Positions 8,127 through 17,750 of a stretch of DNA of 64,000 nt are shown here, in pieces. Below the pieces are notes generated by a model. The model saw only the letters and a program-made list of their open reading frames with translations. It was not told the DNA's origin and did not search any database. The stretch's first letter is position 1; the number at the start of each line of letters is the position of its first letter. A program made the position numbers and the translations under genes. Source of the stretch: Bacteroides mediterraneensis (GTDB lineage: Bacteria; Bacteroidota; Bacteroidia; Bacteroidales; Bacteroidaceae); NCBI RefSeq assembly GCF_016900355.1, contig NZ_JACJKA010000001.1:248001-312000 (forward strand), written 5' to 3'.

Positions 8127-9287
8127 TTAAATCAAGAATCCCAGCAAGATACCGGCAGCTACTGCCGAGCCGATAACACCGGCCACATTCGGACCCATGG
8201 CGTGCATCAACAGGTAGTTGGTCGGATCATATTCCGCACCGACAATTTGCGAGATACGGGCAGAGTCGGGCACGGCAGATACACCTGCATTACCGATAAG
8301 CGGGTTGATTTTGTTTTCTTTCTTCAATACGAGATTGAATATCTTCACGAAGAGCACTCCCGACGCGGTTGCTATCACGAATGACAAGGCACCCAGGCCG
8401 AAAATCTTCAGTGAATCCCATGTGATGAATTCTGAAGCCTGGGTGGAAGCGCCTACGGTCAATCCCAACAGAATGGTGATGGTGTCAATCAGCGGACCGC
8501 GGGCTGTCTCTGCCAAACGGCGGGTCACACCGCTTTCTTTTAACAGGTTACCGAAGAACAGCATACCCAACAGCGGAAGACCCGAAGGAACCAGGAAGCA
8601 GGTGAGCAACAGACCCATAATGGGGAACAATACTTTTTCGGTATGAGATACGGCGCGTGGGGCTTTCATGCGGATGAGACGTTCTTTCTTGGTGGTCAGC
8701 AAACGCATGATAGGCGGCTGGATAACCGGCACCAATGCCATATACGAATAGGCGGACACGGCGATGGCTCCCATCAGGTTGGGTGCCAGCTTCGATGAAA
8801 GGAAGATGGCGGTCGGACCGTCTGCACCTCCGATGATGCCGATGGCAGCTGCCTGCATGGGGTCGAATCCCCATTCAAGTGCAATCATATAGGCACCAAA
8901 GATACCGAATTGGGCTGCCGCACCGATAAGCATCAGCTTCGGATTGGAAATCAATGCCGAGAAGTCGGTCATGGCTCCAATGCCGAGGAAGATGAGTGGC
9001 GGATACCATCCCGATGTCACTCCTTGATATAAGATGTTGAGAACCGAACCCTGTTCGTAGATACCGACTTGCAGGCCGGCCTCCATATTGAAAGGAATGT
9101 TGCCCACCAGCATACCGAATCCGATTGGAATCAGTAGCATCGGCTCGAATTCCTTCGCCACGGCAAGATAAATGAAGAATATACCGACGGCTATCATGAT
9201 GAAATGCTGGTAAGTCGCATTGTAGAAGCCGGTATAAGTCCAGAAATCCGCCAGGTTGCTTTGTAAGAAATTGATAAATTCTCCCAT
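8127..9287 (-). CDS. mmdB: Sodium-translocating decarboxylase beta subunit (methylmalonyl-CoA/oxaloacetate)
   Basis: 386 aa integral membrane protein of the OadB/MmdB/GcdB family, which carries out decarboxylation of carboxybiotin coupled to Na+ export across the inner membrane. Many hydrophobic segments are visible, with family hallmarks such as the IIGGADGPTAIFLSSKLAP loop and the C-terminal NAGVSAVPDSARI and MGPNVAGVIGSAVAAG stretches. The length is typical. It starts 2 bp after the biotin carrier gene and closes the operon. Neighbouring mmdA and epimerase genes point to methylmalonyl-CoA rather than oxaloacetate as substrate, so it should conserve energy in the succinate-to-propionate route. 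Confidence 0.95.
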   Translation of the reverse strand: MGEFINFLQSNLADFWTYTGFYNATYQHFIMIAVGIFFIYLAVAKEFEPMLLIPIGFGMLVGNIPFNMEAGLQVGIYEQGSVLNILYQGVTSGWYPPLIFLGIGAMTDFSALISNPKLMLIGAAAQFGIFGAYMIALEWGFDPMQAAAIGIIGGADGPTAIFLSSKLAPNLMGAIAVSAYSYMALVPVIQPPIMRLLTTKKERLIRMKAPRAVSHTEKVLFPIMGLLLTCFLVPSGLPLLGMLFFGNLLKESGVTRRLAETARGPLIDTITILLGLTVGASTQASEFITWDSLKIFGLGALSFVIATASGVLFVKIFNLVLKKENKINPLIGNAGVSAVPDSARISQIVGAEYDPTNYLLMHAMGPNVAGVIGSAVAAGILLGFLI

Positions 9288-9289
9288 AA

Positions 9290-9718
9290 CTATTCAATGA
9301 TTATAAGGTCTGTACCTTCGAGTATTGATTCTCCCTTGCTCACCTTGATGGCAGTTACCTTACCGTCACGGTCGGCCTTGATGTCGTTTTCCATCTTCAT
9401 GGCTTCCAGTACGAGCAATGTCTGTCCGCGTTTCACGGCATCTCCTTCCTTCACCTTGATTTCCAGAATCACGCCCGGAAGCGGCGACTTGATGCCTGAC
9501 TTGCTTCCTGCTACAGCCGGACGGCTCACGGCGGGAGGAGGAGCTGCCGGTGTGGTAGCTGCCGTACGGACTACCGGTTTGATTTTCGGCCCGGTCTTCT
9601 TTTCCATTTCCACGGTATAGGCCGTTCCGTTTACTTCTACATGCACGTTATTGTCTTCTATATCTCCCACGGTCACCTTGTAGAGATTTCCGTTGATTTT
9701 ATATCTGTATTCTTTCAT
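9290..9718 (-). CDS. Biotin carboxyl carrier subunit of decarboxylase
   Basis: 142 aa. The C-terminal 75 residues form a biotinyl domain with the EAMKMEN biotinylation site (the Lys carries biotin), preceded by an Ala/Pro-rich flexible linker (TAATTPAAPPPAVSRPAVAG) and an N-terminal beta-rich segment typical of the MmdC/OadA-tail family. It shuttles the carboxyl group from MmdA to the membrane beta subunit. It is packed between the gamma-like subunit gene (22 bp upstream) and the beta subunit gene (2 bp downstream). Confidence 0.95.
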   Translation of the reverse strand: MKEYRYKINGNLYKVTVGDIEDNNVHVEVNGTAYTVEMEKKTGPKIKPVVRTAATTPAAPPPAVSRPAVAGSKSGIKSPLPGVILEIKVKEGDAVKRGQTLLVLEAMKMENDIKADRDGKVTAIKVSKGESILEGTDLIIIE

Positions 9719-9740
9719 GGTTTTCGTTATACTTTAGAGG

Positions 9741-10670
9741 TTATTTCTTATGAGGCGTTTCACGCAAGGTATAAATCTTGGAACTCCACGGTGAGTAGCT
9801 CCGTTTCACCCGGCTGATGGTCAGGATGGTTTCTTCCACATCGTGGTCGGCTCCCTGTGCTTCATGCAAGGCCATGGAAATGGCGGCAATGACTTCGCCC
9901 GGAGCTTCTCCCAGTCCGCGCTCCTTCGCTTCCTGCTTGTCGGTGACATTCTGAGCCTTCATGGCGTTGCGTTTACGCAGCTTGACGGCAACCTTGCCGA
10001 TGATGCGGAAGCTGATGTACAATAGAATAAGCCCGATGAAAACCACGGTCATGGCAGTAATGGTCATGCCCAGCCCCGCCGAGTCGTGTTGTTCGAACTT
10101 GTCCATCTTCGGGTTTCCTTCCAGCGTCTGGTTGTTTGTGCTTGGAGTCACGTATTTGGTCTCGCTGTCATCCTTTACTTCCCATTGGTCTGCCCCGTCG
10201 CTTACCCGCGCATACGACTGGTCTGTCTTCAGTACACCGGCAGGCACAACCACTTCATCCAACAGTTTCCGTCCCGAATCGTATAATCCTACCCAGTTGT
10301 CACGGGTCTTGCTTAATACGAAATTGGTATGGAACGTGCCCCGGCGCGGTGCTCCGTCTGCCCAGAAGAGAGCGTGCTGGCGAGGGCTGATGGCAGTCAG
10401 TACATCTCCTTTGGGAATGAAATAAGACAGGGTGTCGCCCGGCTCACTGCTCACTTTCAGGTAACATCCTGCCAGGTTGACACTATTATAAGATGTGTTG
10501 AATATTTCCACCCATCCGCTATGCACGCCATAATCGTCCTGAAAGTTGTCTTGATTATCCACCAAGACTTCGTTGATGACGATTTTACTGCCCGTATCCG
10601 GTGCGGTGCACGAACTGAGCGCACCGACCATAGCAGATGCGAAGAATATTCCGGCTATGTATTTGTTCAT
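9741..10670 (-). CDS. OadG-like gamma subunit fused to a lamin-tail domain, lipoprotein
   Basis: 309 aa from the ATG at 10670 (an ATG at 10682 is in frame). The N-terminus is a lipoprotein signal with lipobox LSSC. Residues about 30-150 resemble a lamin-tail domain (IVINEVLVDNQDN, GWVEIFNTSYNSVNLAGCYL). A single membrane helix follows (about 200-225, TITAMTVVFIGLILLYISF), then a charged cytoplasmic tail. The helix and tail match sodium pump decarboxylase gamma subunits (OadG/MmdD), which anchor and assemble the complex. Its place between mmdA and the carrier gene supports this. A lipid-anchored beta-sandwich fused to the gamma subunit is unlike the short enterobacterial OadG. Confidence 0.85.
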   Translation of the reverse strand: MNKYIAGIFFASAMVGALSSCTAPDTGSKIVINEVLVDNQDNFQDDYGVHSGWVEIFNTSYNSVNLAGCYLKVSSEPGDTLSYFIPKGDVLTAISPRQHALFWADGAPRRGTFHTNFVLSKTRDNWVGLYDSGRKLLDEVVVPAGVLKTDQSYARVSDGADQWEVKDDSETKYVTPSTNNQTLEGNPKMDKFEQHDSAGLGMTITAMTVVFIGLILLYISFRIIGKVAVKLRKRNAMKAQNVTDKQEAKERGLGEAPGEVIAAISMALHEAQGADHDVEETILTISRVKRSYSPWSSKIYTLRETPHKK

Positions 10671-10696
10671 AACTAAACGCATTAAAAAGGTGAATG

Positions 10697-12250
10697 TTAC
10701 AAAGGAATATTACCGTGTTTCTTGGCCGGATTGGTCAGTTTCTTGGTCTGCAACTGTTGCAAAGCGCGAATAATACGGAAACGAGTATTGCGCGGTTCGA
10801 TGACATCGTCAATGTAACCGTATTTGGCTGCATTATACGGGTTGGCAAACAGCTTGGTATATTCGGCTTCCTTCTCTGCCATGAAGGCTTTCGGGTCGGG
10901 AGCATCCTTGGCTTCCTTGGCATACAGCACTTCTACGGCACCGGCACCTCCCATTACAGCAATTTCGGCAGTAGGCCATGCATAGTTCATGTCACCTCTC
11001 AACTGCTTGCAGCTCATCACGATGTGAGAACCTCCATACGACTTACGAAGGGTTACAGTGACTTTTGGTACGGTAGCTTCCCCATACGCATACAACAGTT
11101 TGGCTCCGTGCAGAATGACGGCATTGTATTCCTGTCCTGTACCCGGCAGGAATCCCGGTACATCGACCAACGATACAATCGGAATATTGAAAGCATCACA
11201 GAAACGAACGAAACGGGCGGCTTTGCGGGAAGCGTTGCAATCGAGTACTCCGGCCAAGAATTTCGGCTGGTTGGCTACGATACCGACCGACTGTCCGTTG
11301 AAACGGGCAAAACCGATGATGATGTTCTTGGCAAAGTCGCGCTGCACTTCGAGGAATTCCCTATTATCGACAATGGCCCCGATGACTTCGTACATATCGT
11401 AAGCCTTGTTCGGGCTGTCCGGAATAATCTCGTTGAGCGAATCTTCCAAACGGTCAATCGGGTCCATACAGTCCACATAAGGCGGCTCTTCCAAGTTATT
11501 CTGCGGAATGTAGCTCAACAGCTTGCGAATCAAAGCCAGTCCCTCTTCCTCGGTCGACGCCGTGAAATGTGTGACGCCGGAACGAGTGGAATGCACACTT
11601 GCACCTCCCAGATCTTCCTGTGACACATCCTCTCCTGTTACTGTCTTGACCACCTTCGGTCCGGTGAGGAACATATACGAAGTACCTTCCATCATCAAAG
11701 TGAAATCGGTCAAGGCCGGAGAATATACTGCGCCCCCAGCACACGGTCCAAAGATACCGGAAATCTGTGGAATCACTCCCGAAGCCAGGATGTTACGCTG
11801 GAAAATCTCCGCATAACCGGCCAGGGCATTGATACCTTCCTGAATACGGGCACCACCGGAATCGTTCAACCCGATGCAAGGTGCGCCCATCTTCATGGCC
11901 ATATCCATTACCTTACAGATTTTCAGTGACATGGTTTCGGACAACGAACCGGCAGAAACCGTGAAATCCTGGGCAAAAACATAAACCAGACGGCCTTCGA
12001 TTGTTCCGTAACCGGTCACGACGCCGTCTCCCAAATAATGCTTCTTGTCCATTCCGAAATTTGTACAGCGGTGCTGCACGAACATGTCCATCTCTTCAAA
12101 ACTGCCTTCATCCAGCAGCATGGCTATACGTTCACGTGCAGTGTACTTTCCTTTATCGTGTTGCTTGTCGATGGCTTTCGTGCCTCCTCCCAGACGAGCC
12201 TGCGCACGAAGCTCTATCAGTTCTTTTACTTTTTCAAGTTGGTTACTCAT
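10697..12250 (-). CDS. mmdA: Methylmalonyl-CoA decarboxylase alpha / acyl-CoA carboxyltransferase
   Basis: 517 aa, the usual length of MmdA/PccB. It has the two crotonase-fold halves of the carboxyltransferase family; oxyanion-forming motifs include [22 protein letters not shown] and [12 protein letters not shown], with the second-half glycine-rich [20 protein letters not shown] region. It transfers the carboxyl group of (S)-methylmalonyl-CoA to the biotin carrier. It lies 47 bp after the epimerase gene and 26 bp before the gamma-like gene. Because the membrane beta subunit is encoded in the same operon, the decarboxylase (propionate-forming) direction is preferred over a biosynthetic propionyl-CoA carboxylase. 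Confidence 0.95.
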   Translation of the reverse strand: MSNQLEKVKELIELRAQARLGGGTKAIDKQHDKGKYTARERIAMLLDEGSFEEMDMFVQHRCTNFGMDKKHYLGDGVVTGYGTIEGRLVYVFAQDFTVSAGSLSETMSLKICKVMDMAMKMGAPCIGLNDSGGARIQEGINALAGYAEIFQRNILASGVIPQISGIFGPCAGGAVYSPALTDFTLMMEGTSYMFLTGPKVVKTVTGEDVSQEDLGGASVHSTRSGVTHFTASTEEEGLALIRKLLSYIPQNNLEEPPYVDCMDPIDRLEDSLNEIIPDSPNKAYDMYEVIGAIVDNREFLEVQRDFAKNIIIGFARFNGQSVGIVANQPKFLAGVLDCNASRKAARFVRFCDAFNIPIVSLVDVPGFLPGTGQEYNAVILHGAKLLYAYGEATVPKVTVTLRKSYGGSHIVMSCKQLRGDMNYAWPTAEIAVMGGAGAVEVLYAKEAKDAPDPKAFMAEKEAEYTKLFANPYNAAKYGYIDDVIEPRNTRFRIIRALQQLQTKKLTNPAKKHGNIPL

Positions 12251-12297
12251 GGTATTAGAAATTATATGGATAAAATAAAAAAGAGGTTTCTTCCGGA

Positions 12298-12702
12298 TTA
12301 TTTTTCACAAAGTTCGGTCAGCACGCCCATCGTAGATTTCGGATGCAGGAAAGCAATGTGCAAACCTTCTGCCCCTTTACGGGGAGCTTTGTCAATCAGA
12401 CGGATACCGGCTTCTTCTGCCTGTGCTAAGGCATTGGCTACTCCATCTTCTACCGCAAACGCCACGTGATGCACGCCCATTCCGCGGTTTTCAATAAATT
12501 TAGCGATGGTACTATCGGGACCCGTCGGTTCCAGTAATTCAATTTTTGTATCACCACATTTCAAGAAAGCAGTCTTTACCTTCTGGTCTTCTACGGTTTC
12601 TATGTTATAGCATTTCAATCCGAGGACGTTTTCGTAATAAGGAAGGGCTTCTTCAATGCTTTTGACTGCGATGCCCAAATGTTCAATGTGAGAGATTTTC
12701 AT
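12298..12702 (-). CDS. mce: Methylmalonyl-CoA epimerase
   Basis: 134 aa of the vicinal oxygen chelate/glyoxalase fold, normal length. It starts with the metal-binding His in [13 protein letters not shown] and carries [13 protein letters not shown] with the second metal His, plus [12 protein letters not shown]. It interconverts (R)- and (S)-methylmalonyl-CoA, linking methylmalonyl-CoA mutase to MmdA. It is the first gene of the operon. The upstream 160 bp shows no exact -7 TAnnTTTG box on this strand. Confidence 0.95.
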   Translation of the reverse strand: MKISHIEHLGIAVKSIEEALPYYENVLGLKCYNIETVEDQKVKTAFLKCGDTKIELLEPTGPDSTIAKFIENRGMGVHHVAFAVEDGVANALAQAEEAGIRLIDKAPRKGAEGLHIAFLHPKSTMGVLTELCEK

Positions 12703-12865
12703 AATGGAATTGTTTTTTATGGGTATTAATTTAAAGTTGTGTTTCGACTACACGCAGACAAAGAAAAGAAAATTGCGGTGAAAAACGAAACTTTTTGACG
12801 ATTTTTTCAAAGAATACCCATTGTTTATGTGCGCACTACACCCTTTTTCGCTTTCTTCTTCAGTA

Positions 12866-13834
12866 CTATACATAAATTTTGGTGAGCAACCCATTAAGCC
12901 AACGCCACCGCACATGGAACCAGCGGCGACTGCTCATCTGCTTTCCGCCAAAACGCAGAATGAAATCACGATAACCGTATTTTTTGAAAGGCAGACCGGC
13001 GTCGATAAACTCAAAATGGTCGCATCCATGGGAACGGGCATACAAAATGGCGCCCCACACAGCCAGCACTCCCGGATATTGCAAGGGGTAACTTTTCCGC
13101 ATACCGCCCGAAAACAACAGATAGGCATCCCGCCCTGAAAACAGGCAGACAGAACCGCCAATGATTTTTTCCTTGTAACGTACGATAAAAATTTTCCCGC
13201 ATTGAGAAGAATGCTCCACCAAGGTACTGAAGAAACCGATGTCGGGCAAATACCGGTGAATTTTGGGAGAATAGTAACGCCTGAGCATATTGAAAAAGAC
13301 ATGCACGTCCTCTTTCGTATGGGCTACGTCAATAACAGCTCCGTTCTTCAAGCCGTGACTGATTTGCTTTTTCCGTGAGGCGCTCATCCACTTGTCCAGC
13401 GAATCATGATGGAGCGAATTGCGTACCCGCAACCAACGAATGGGGAAATAGCCGTTCTGACGGAAATAACGATAACCAAACAAAGGTTCCTCCAAATTAC
13501 GGAATTCCAACACAAACGCTTTTTCAGTAAACTGAAGGGTGAAATAAGATAAAAGTTCCTTGAAAATCTCTTCCTTCCGATGAGAAGAGGAAAAATATTC
13601 ACCGACTCCATAAGCATAGGCCTTCTGTATGAAACCCAGCAGCCGCGTGCTGCGACGCAAGATGCACAGCAACTTGCCAATGGGGGTATCGCCTTCGTAA
13701 GCGACCAGCAACAGCGGACAATATCCTTTCGTCTGTTCCAGCACATGAAACAGCTCAGTAGAATGAAAGATGTTGGAACCCGGCAAATCGGGTACATCCT
13801 TAGCGTGATAATATGTAGCTAAACGGATGCTCAT
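12866..13834 (-). CDS. FemAB/GNAT-like acyltransferase family protein
   Basis: 322 aa from the ATG at 13834 (an ATG at 13843 overlaps a candidate -7 box TAAATTTG at 13841-13848 and is less likely). The sequence has the double-GNAT look of FemAB-like (Acetyltransf_6) proteins: an N-terminal half with LLLVAYEGDTPIGKLLCIL and a C-terminal half with FIVRYKEKIIGGSVCLFSG, AYLLFSGGMRKSYPLQYPG and HFEFIDAGLPFKKYGYRDF. Such proteins transfer amino acids or acyl groups in peptidoglycan or lipid/polysaccharide modification; the substrate is not known. It is divergent from the nitroreductase gene. Confidence 0.85.
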   Translation of the reverse strand: MSIRLATYYHAKDVPDLPGSNIFHSTELFHVLEQTKGYCPLLLVAYEGDTPIGKLLCILRRSTRLLGFIQKAYAYGVGEYFSSSHRKEEIFKELLSYFTLQFTEKAFVLEFRNLEEPLFGYRYFRQNGYFPIRWLRVRNSLHHDSLDKWMSASRKKQISHGLKNGAVIDVAHTKEDVHVFFNMLRRYYSPKIHRYLPDIGFFSTLVEHSSQCGKIFIVRYKEKIIGGSVCLFSGRDAYLLFSGGMRKSYPLQYPGVLAVWGAILYARSHGCDHFEFIDAGLPFKKYGYRDFILRFGGKQMSSRRWFHVRWRWLNGLLTKIYV

Positions 13835-13857
13835 GTCATGCAAATTTACATTTTTTT

Positions 13858-13889
13858 ATTGAGGATTTAGTCAGGAAGCCTTATATTTG
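13858..13889 (+). promoter_or_regulatory. Promoter of the nitroreductase-Maf operon
   Basis: A -33-like ATTG (13858-13861), a 20-nt spacer and TATATTTG (13882-13889), matching the Bacteroides sigma-ABfr consensus, 20 bp before the ATG at 13910. Confidence 0.65.
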
Positions 13890-13909
13890 TCCACACAAAC
13901 TTATTTTTT

Positions 13910-14446
13910 ATGGAAAACTTCAGTGATTTAATCAGAAACAGACGAAGCATGCGCAAGTTCACGGGCGAGGAACTGAGTCAGGACGAAGTACTCACCTTGC
14001 TGAAAGCCGCCCTGATGTCTCCTACCTCCAAACGCTCCAACTGCTGGCAGTTTATTGTTGTCGACGACAAAGAGACGCTGGAAAAACTGTCTTACTGCAA
14101 GGAATCAGGGGCTGCCTTCGTGAAGGACGCTGCCTTGGCTATCGTAGTCACTGCCGATCCGCTCGCCAGCGATGTATGGATTGAAGATGCTTCCATTGCC
14201 TCCATCATGATTCAGCTGCAAGCGGAAGACCTGGGACTGGGAAGCTGCTGGGTACAGGTCAGAGAACGCTTCACAGCTAACGGGCTGTCTGCCAACGAAT
14301 ACATTCACGAACTGCTGGACATCCCCTTGCAGCTACAAGTGCTTTCACTCATCGCCGTGGGACACAAAGGCATGGAACGCAAGCCTTTCGATGAATCACA
14401 CCTACAATGGGAAAAAGTGCACATCAATAAATACGGAGGGAAATAA
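13910..14446 (+). CDS. Nitroreductase family protein (FMN-dependent)
   Basis: 178 aa. The N-terminal RNRRSMRKFTGEELS motif is the FMN phosphate-binding arginine cluster of the family; SPTSKRSNCWQFIVV and the C-terminal GLGSCWVQVRER and IAVGHKGMERKPF regions also fit. It should reduce quinone, flavin or nitro substrates with NAD(P)H in the cytoplasm; the physiological substrate is unknown. The stop codon overlaps the next start by one base (TAATG), so it leads a five-gene operon (nitroreductase, small membrane protein, DUF2520, KdsC, Maf). Confidence 0.92.
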   Translation: MENFSDLIRNRRSMRKFTGEELSQDEVLTLLKAALMSPTSKRSNCWQFIVVDDKETLEKLSYCKESGAAFVKDAALAIVVTADPLASDVWIEDASIASIMIQLQAEDLGLGSCWVQVRERFTANGLSANEYIHELLDIPLQLQVLSLIAVGHKGMERKPFDESHLQWEKVHINKYGGK

Positions 14447-14781
14447 TGGCAACGGCAACTGGCAAACACAAAGATACCTATCGGGCTACTGCTGTTTTTC
14501 TCGTGCTGATGGGACTGCTCTATCTGATTGACAGATGGGTGGGATTCGGACACCTCGGACTGCCATGGGTGATGCAGAAAGATACCATGCTGCTCTATGC
14601 TGCGGTGATTTTCCTGTGGTTCAAGAGTGACAAATCAGTAGGCCTCATCCTGCTGGGCATCTGGCTGATACAAAATATCGGACTGGTAATTTCCTTGCTG
14701 GGACAGATGTCGACCTTCCTGCTACCTGCTGTACTGCTGGTCATTGGAGTTTTATTGTTTTTCTTATCTTCACGCGGATGA
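14446..14781 (+). CDS. Small multi-pass membrane protein (LiaI/LiaF-like region)
   Basis: 111 aa with about four hydrophobic segments (about 14-30, 45-60, 63-82, 88-108) and no catalytic motif. The pattern resembles the short LiaI/LiaF-like transmembrane families; the function is unknown. It overlaps both neighbours (TAATG at the start, ATGA at the end), showing translational coupling. Confidence 0.82.
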   Translation: MATATGKHKDTYRATAVFLVLMGLLYLIDRWVGFGHLGLPWVMQKDTMLLYAAVIFLWFKSDKSVGLILLGIWLIQNIGLVISLLGQMSTFLLPAVLLVIGVLLFFLSSRG

Positions 14782-15581
14782 TGAACACCTTACCTAAATC
14801 AATTGTATGTATTGGGGCCGGAAACGTAGCCACCCATCTCTCAAAAGCTTTGCAACAACAGGGTTTCCAGCTGCTGCAGGTGTACAGCCGGACGGAAGAA
14901 TCGGCCCGTACATTAGCCCAAGCATTGGGGTGCGAATGGACTACTCAACTGGCACAGGTCTGCGAACAAGCCGACGTGTACATTGTTTCCGTTAAAGATG
15001 CCGTACTGGAAACGGTGATTGACCAGCTGGCTCACTGCAATTCCGAAGCCCTCTATCTGCATACGGCCGGAAGCATGCCCATGGAAGTATGGAAAGGGAA
15101 ACGGAAAAACTACGGTGTAGTATATCCCATGCAGACTTTCAGCAAGCAACGGGAAATCTGCATGGAAGAAGTTCCTTTCTTCCTTGAAGCGAACACGGCC
15201 GAAAACTTAGACCTGCTCAGAAAGCTCACTGAGCATCTCAGTCCCAAAGTATACGAGGCCAGTTCCGCACAACGGAAATACTTGCACATCGCAGCTGTAT
15301 TTGCCTGCAACTTCAGCAACCACATGTATGCCATCTGCGAACACCTGCTCACCGCACATCAGCTGCCCTTTGAGTCCATGCTGCCGCTGATTGACGAAAC
15401 AGCACGGAAAGTACACGAACTGTCGCCCCTTGAAGCCCAGACAGGCCCTGCCCGAAGATATGACGAGAATGTCATCCAACGCCACTTGGACATGCTGCAG
15501 GACGAAGAACCGCAACTGGCTGAGATTTACCGGTTGCTGAGTCAGCATATCCACCAATACGAAACCGAAAAACAGAAATAA
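14778..15581 (+). CDS. Rossmann-fold NAD(P)-binding DUF2520 protein
   Basis: 267 aa. The N-terminus has a dinucleotide-binding motif VCIGAGNVATHLSKAL; VYIVSVKDAVLETVI and LYLHTAGSMPMEVW follow as in F420-dependent NADP oxidoreductase/DUF2520 proteins. The C-terminal helical half (FACNFSNHMYAICEHLL, TGPARRYDENVIQRHL) is typical of DUF2520. The reaction is not established. It is often found next to kdsC and maf in Bacteroidetes, as here. The start overlaps the previous stop by 4 bp. Confidence 0.9.
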   Translation: MMNTLPKSIVCIGAGNVATHLSKALQQQGFQLLQVYSRTEESARTLAQALGCEWTTQLAQVCEQADVYIVSVKDAVLETVIDQLAHCNSEALYLHTAGSMPMEVWKGKRKNYGVVYPMQTFSKQREICMEEVPFFLEANTAENLDLLRKLTEHLSPKVYEASSAQRKYLHIAAVFACNFSNHMYAICEHLLTAHQLPFESMLPLIDETARKVHELSPLEAQTGPARRYDENVIQRHLDMLQDEEPQLAEIYRLLSQHIHQYETEKQK

Positions 15582-15593
15582 TATCTCTATAAT

Positions 15594-16112
15594 ATGATAA
15601 ACTACGATTTGACGAAAATAAAAGCTCTGTTCTTCGACGTGGACGGAGTGTTGAGTGCGGAAACCATTTTCCTGCACCCTGACGGAGAACCAATGCGTTC
15701 GGTTGACATCAAAGACGGATATGCCCTCCAGCTGGCCGTGAAATGCGGACTGCATGTAGCCATCATCACCGGAGGAAAAACCGAAGCCGTACGCAAGCGC
15801 TACGAGGGACTGGGCATCAAGGATGTATGCTTAGGAGCGGCCATCAAGACCAAGGAATACCAGGAACTACTGACCAAATACGACCTGAAACCGGAAGAAG
15901 TGCTTTATATGGGAGACGACATCCCCGACTATGAAGTAATGCAGCTGGTAGGACTACCCTGCTGCCCGGCGGATGCGGCTCCGGAAATCAAAGCCATCAG
16001 CAAGTATATTTCACACTGCAAAGGCGGCTACGGTTGCGGACGGGATGTGATTGAGCAGGTACTGAAAGCACAAGGAAAATGGATGGCTGGACAGGCTGCT
16101 TTCGGCTGGTAA
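15594..16112 (+). CDS. kdsC: 3-deoxy-D-manno-octulosonate-8-phosphate phosphatase
   Basis: 172 aa HAD-superfamily C0 phosphatase of the KdsC length. It has the nucleophile motif FFDVDGVL, motif II ITGG, a lysine in [11 protein letters not shown], motif [14 protein letters not shown] and the C-terminal [14 protein letters not shown] of KdsC. It dephosphorylates KDO-8-P to KDO for lipid A core synthesis. It lies 12 bp after the DUF2520 gene and 22 bp before maf. Confidence 0.93.
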   Translation: MINYDLTKIKALFFDVDGVLSAETIFLHPDGEPMRSVDIKDGYALQLAVKCGLHVAIITGGKTEAVRKRYEGLGIKDVCLGAAIKTKEYQELLTKYDLKPEEVLYMGDDIPDYEVMQLVGLPCCPADAAPEIKAISKYISHCKGGYGCGRDVIEQVLKAQGKWMAGQAAFGW

Positions 16113-16134
16113 TTATCTAAAATACTTCAGAAAC

Positions 16135-16722
16135 ATGAAACCACTGGAAAATCTTCAAAATTATAAGATTGTACTGGCTTCCAATTCTCCGCGTCGTCGG
16201 GAATTGTTGAGCGGGCTGAACCTGGGCTACACGGTAAGAGTGTTGCCAGGAATCGACGAAAGTTATCCGGACGATCTGGAAGGAGCAGACATCCCCATGT
16301 ATATCTCACGCAAAAAAGCAGATGCCTACCGCAATTTCATGGGAGAAGATGAACTGATTATCACGGCAGATACGATTGTGTGCATCCACGGAAAAGTGTT
16401 GGGCAAACCTAAGTCACTGGAAGAAGCCAAAGCCATGCTGCGAGAACTTTCCGGCAACACCCATCAGGTGATAACTGGAGTCTGCCTGACCACCAAAGAA
16501 GTACAGCGCACGTTCTCAGCCATGACACAAGTGACCTTCGATGTGCTGACCGAAGAAGAAATAGAATTTTATGTCAAGACCTACCAGCCACTGGACAAAG
16601 CCGGTGCCTACGGCGTGCAGGAATGGATTGGCTTTGTGGGAGTATCAAAACTGGAGGGATCTTACTTCAACGTCATGGGGCTCCCGGTACAACGCCTGTA
16701 CCAGGAACTCAAAAAACTTTAA
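16135..16722 (+). CDS. maf: Maf family nucleotide pyrophosphatase
   Basis: 195 aa. The signature LASNSPRRRELLSG near the N-terminus and ITADTIVCI mark the Maf fold (dTTP/UTP or modified nucleotide pyrophosphatase). DKAGAYGVQEWIG and SYFNVMGLPV are typical of the YhdE-type (dTTP/UTP) group. Last gene of the operon; its stop overlaps the stop of the convergent glycosyltransferase gene by 4 bp, so no terminator lies between them. Confidence 0.95.
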   Translation: MKPLENLQNYKIVLASNSPRRRELLSGLNLGYTVRVLPGIDESYPDDLEGADIPMYISRKKADAYRNFMGEDELIITADTIVCIHGKVLGKPKSLEEAKAMLRELSGNTHQVITGVCLTTKEVQRTFSAMTQVTFDVLTEEEIEFYVKTYQPLDKAGAYGVQEWIGFVGVSKLEGSYFNVMGLPVQRLYQELKKL

Positions 16723-17750
16723 CAGAAAAATCTGGAAAGGGCTGAATAAGTGGTTCGGCCCTTTATTTTTGCCTGCCAAATCAGGCTGAAAGTATATCGT
16801 TCGGGAATCCTTTTCAATACAGTCTTTTCCAAATTCTGCCGACGATCGGCAGCGAACTGCGGACGGAGCCGATGGAATTCCCGCCGGGCCTCACGTACTG
16901 CCTTCACATTGGCCCAGTCGCCTTTCAGCAACCAGACAAGGGCGGCACAATAATCCAAAAGCGTACGTACGCGCATCACCGGAGCCAATTCTTCTTCCGG
17001 CAGATTCTTGTAGAGCATCAGCAAGTTGTTACGGAAATTCAAAAAGGTTTTCCGGGGATTTTCTTTCTTCAAGGTAGCCCCACCCACGTGGTACACCTTG
17101 CTCGACGGGATACAGACCAACTGATATCCCCGGCTGCGCAAACGCCAGCAGAGGTCGATTTCCTCCATGTGGGCAAAGAAGCGGGCATCCAATCCCCCCA
17201 CTTTCCGATAGACCTCCAGGCGAATCAGCAGGGCAGCCCCCGTAGCCCAGAATACCGGTACAATCTCCTCGTATTGCCCTTTATCCTCTTCCACTGTCTC
17301 CAGCACTCGCCCGCGACAGAACGGATAACCGTAATGATCCATGAAACCGCCACTGGCACCGGCATATTCAAACAAGTTCCGATGACGGTAAGACAAAATC
17401 TTGGGCTGGCAAGCAGCTACCTCAGGATGAGTATCCATATACGCCACCATGTCTTGCAGCCATCCTCTCGTCACTTCCACGTCGCTGTTGAGCAGCACCA
17501 CATATTCGGCCTCCACTTGTGCCAAAGCCCGGTTATAGCCTTCTGCAAATCCGTAATTCTGGTCCAGCCGTATCAGCCGGACAGAAGGAAATTCCTTTTC
17601 TACCACTTCACACGACTGATCGGTAGAAGCATTGTCGGCTACATACACCACAGTTCCTTCTTCGTTGGAACCTGACATCACCGACGGCAGGAACTGGCGA
17701 AGCATGGCCTCGCCGTTCCAATTCAAGATGACGACTGCTGTCTTTATCAT
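16719..17750 (-). CDS. Family 2 glycosyltransferase
   Basis: 343 aa GT-A fold glycosyltransferase. AVVILNWNGEAMLRQFLPSV at the N-terminus, YVADNASTDQS, VVLLNSDVEVT (the DxD-like metal site) and HMEEIDLCWRLRSRGYQLV are family hallmarks; the C-terminus carries a hydrophobic helix region. The closest look is to rhamnosyltransferase-like GT2 enzymes acting on cell-surface glycans; donor and acceptor unknown. Its start overlaps the mtaB stop by 4 bp, so it is coupled to mtaB in one leftward transcript. Confidence 0.93.
   Translation of the reverse strand: MIKTAVVILNWNGEAMLRQFLPSVMSGSNEEGTVVYVADNASTDQSCEVVEKEFPSVRLIRLDQNYGFAEGYNRALAQVEAEYVVLLNSDVEVTRGWLQDMVAYMDTHPEVAACQPKILSYRHRNLFEYAGASGGFMDHYGYPFCRGRVLETVEEDKGQYEEIVPVFWATGAALLIRLEVYRKVGGLDARFFAHMEEIDLCWRLRSRGYQLVCIPSSKVYHVGGATLKKENPRKTFLNFRNNLLMLYKNLPEEELAPVMRVRTLLDYCAALVWLLKGDWANVKAVREARREFHRLRPQFAADRRQNLEKTVLKRIPERYTFSLIWQAKIKGRTTYSALSRFFC

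Noticed and set aside
10694..11623. Long rightward frame opposite mmdA
   Set aside because: Lies wholly within a clearly conserved gene on the other strand; codon-bias shadow.
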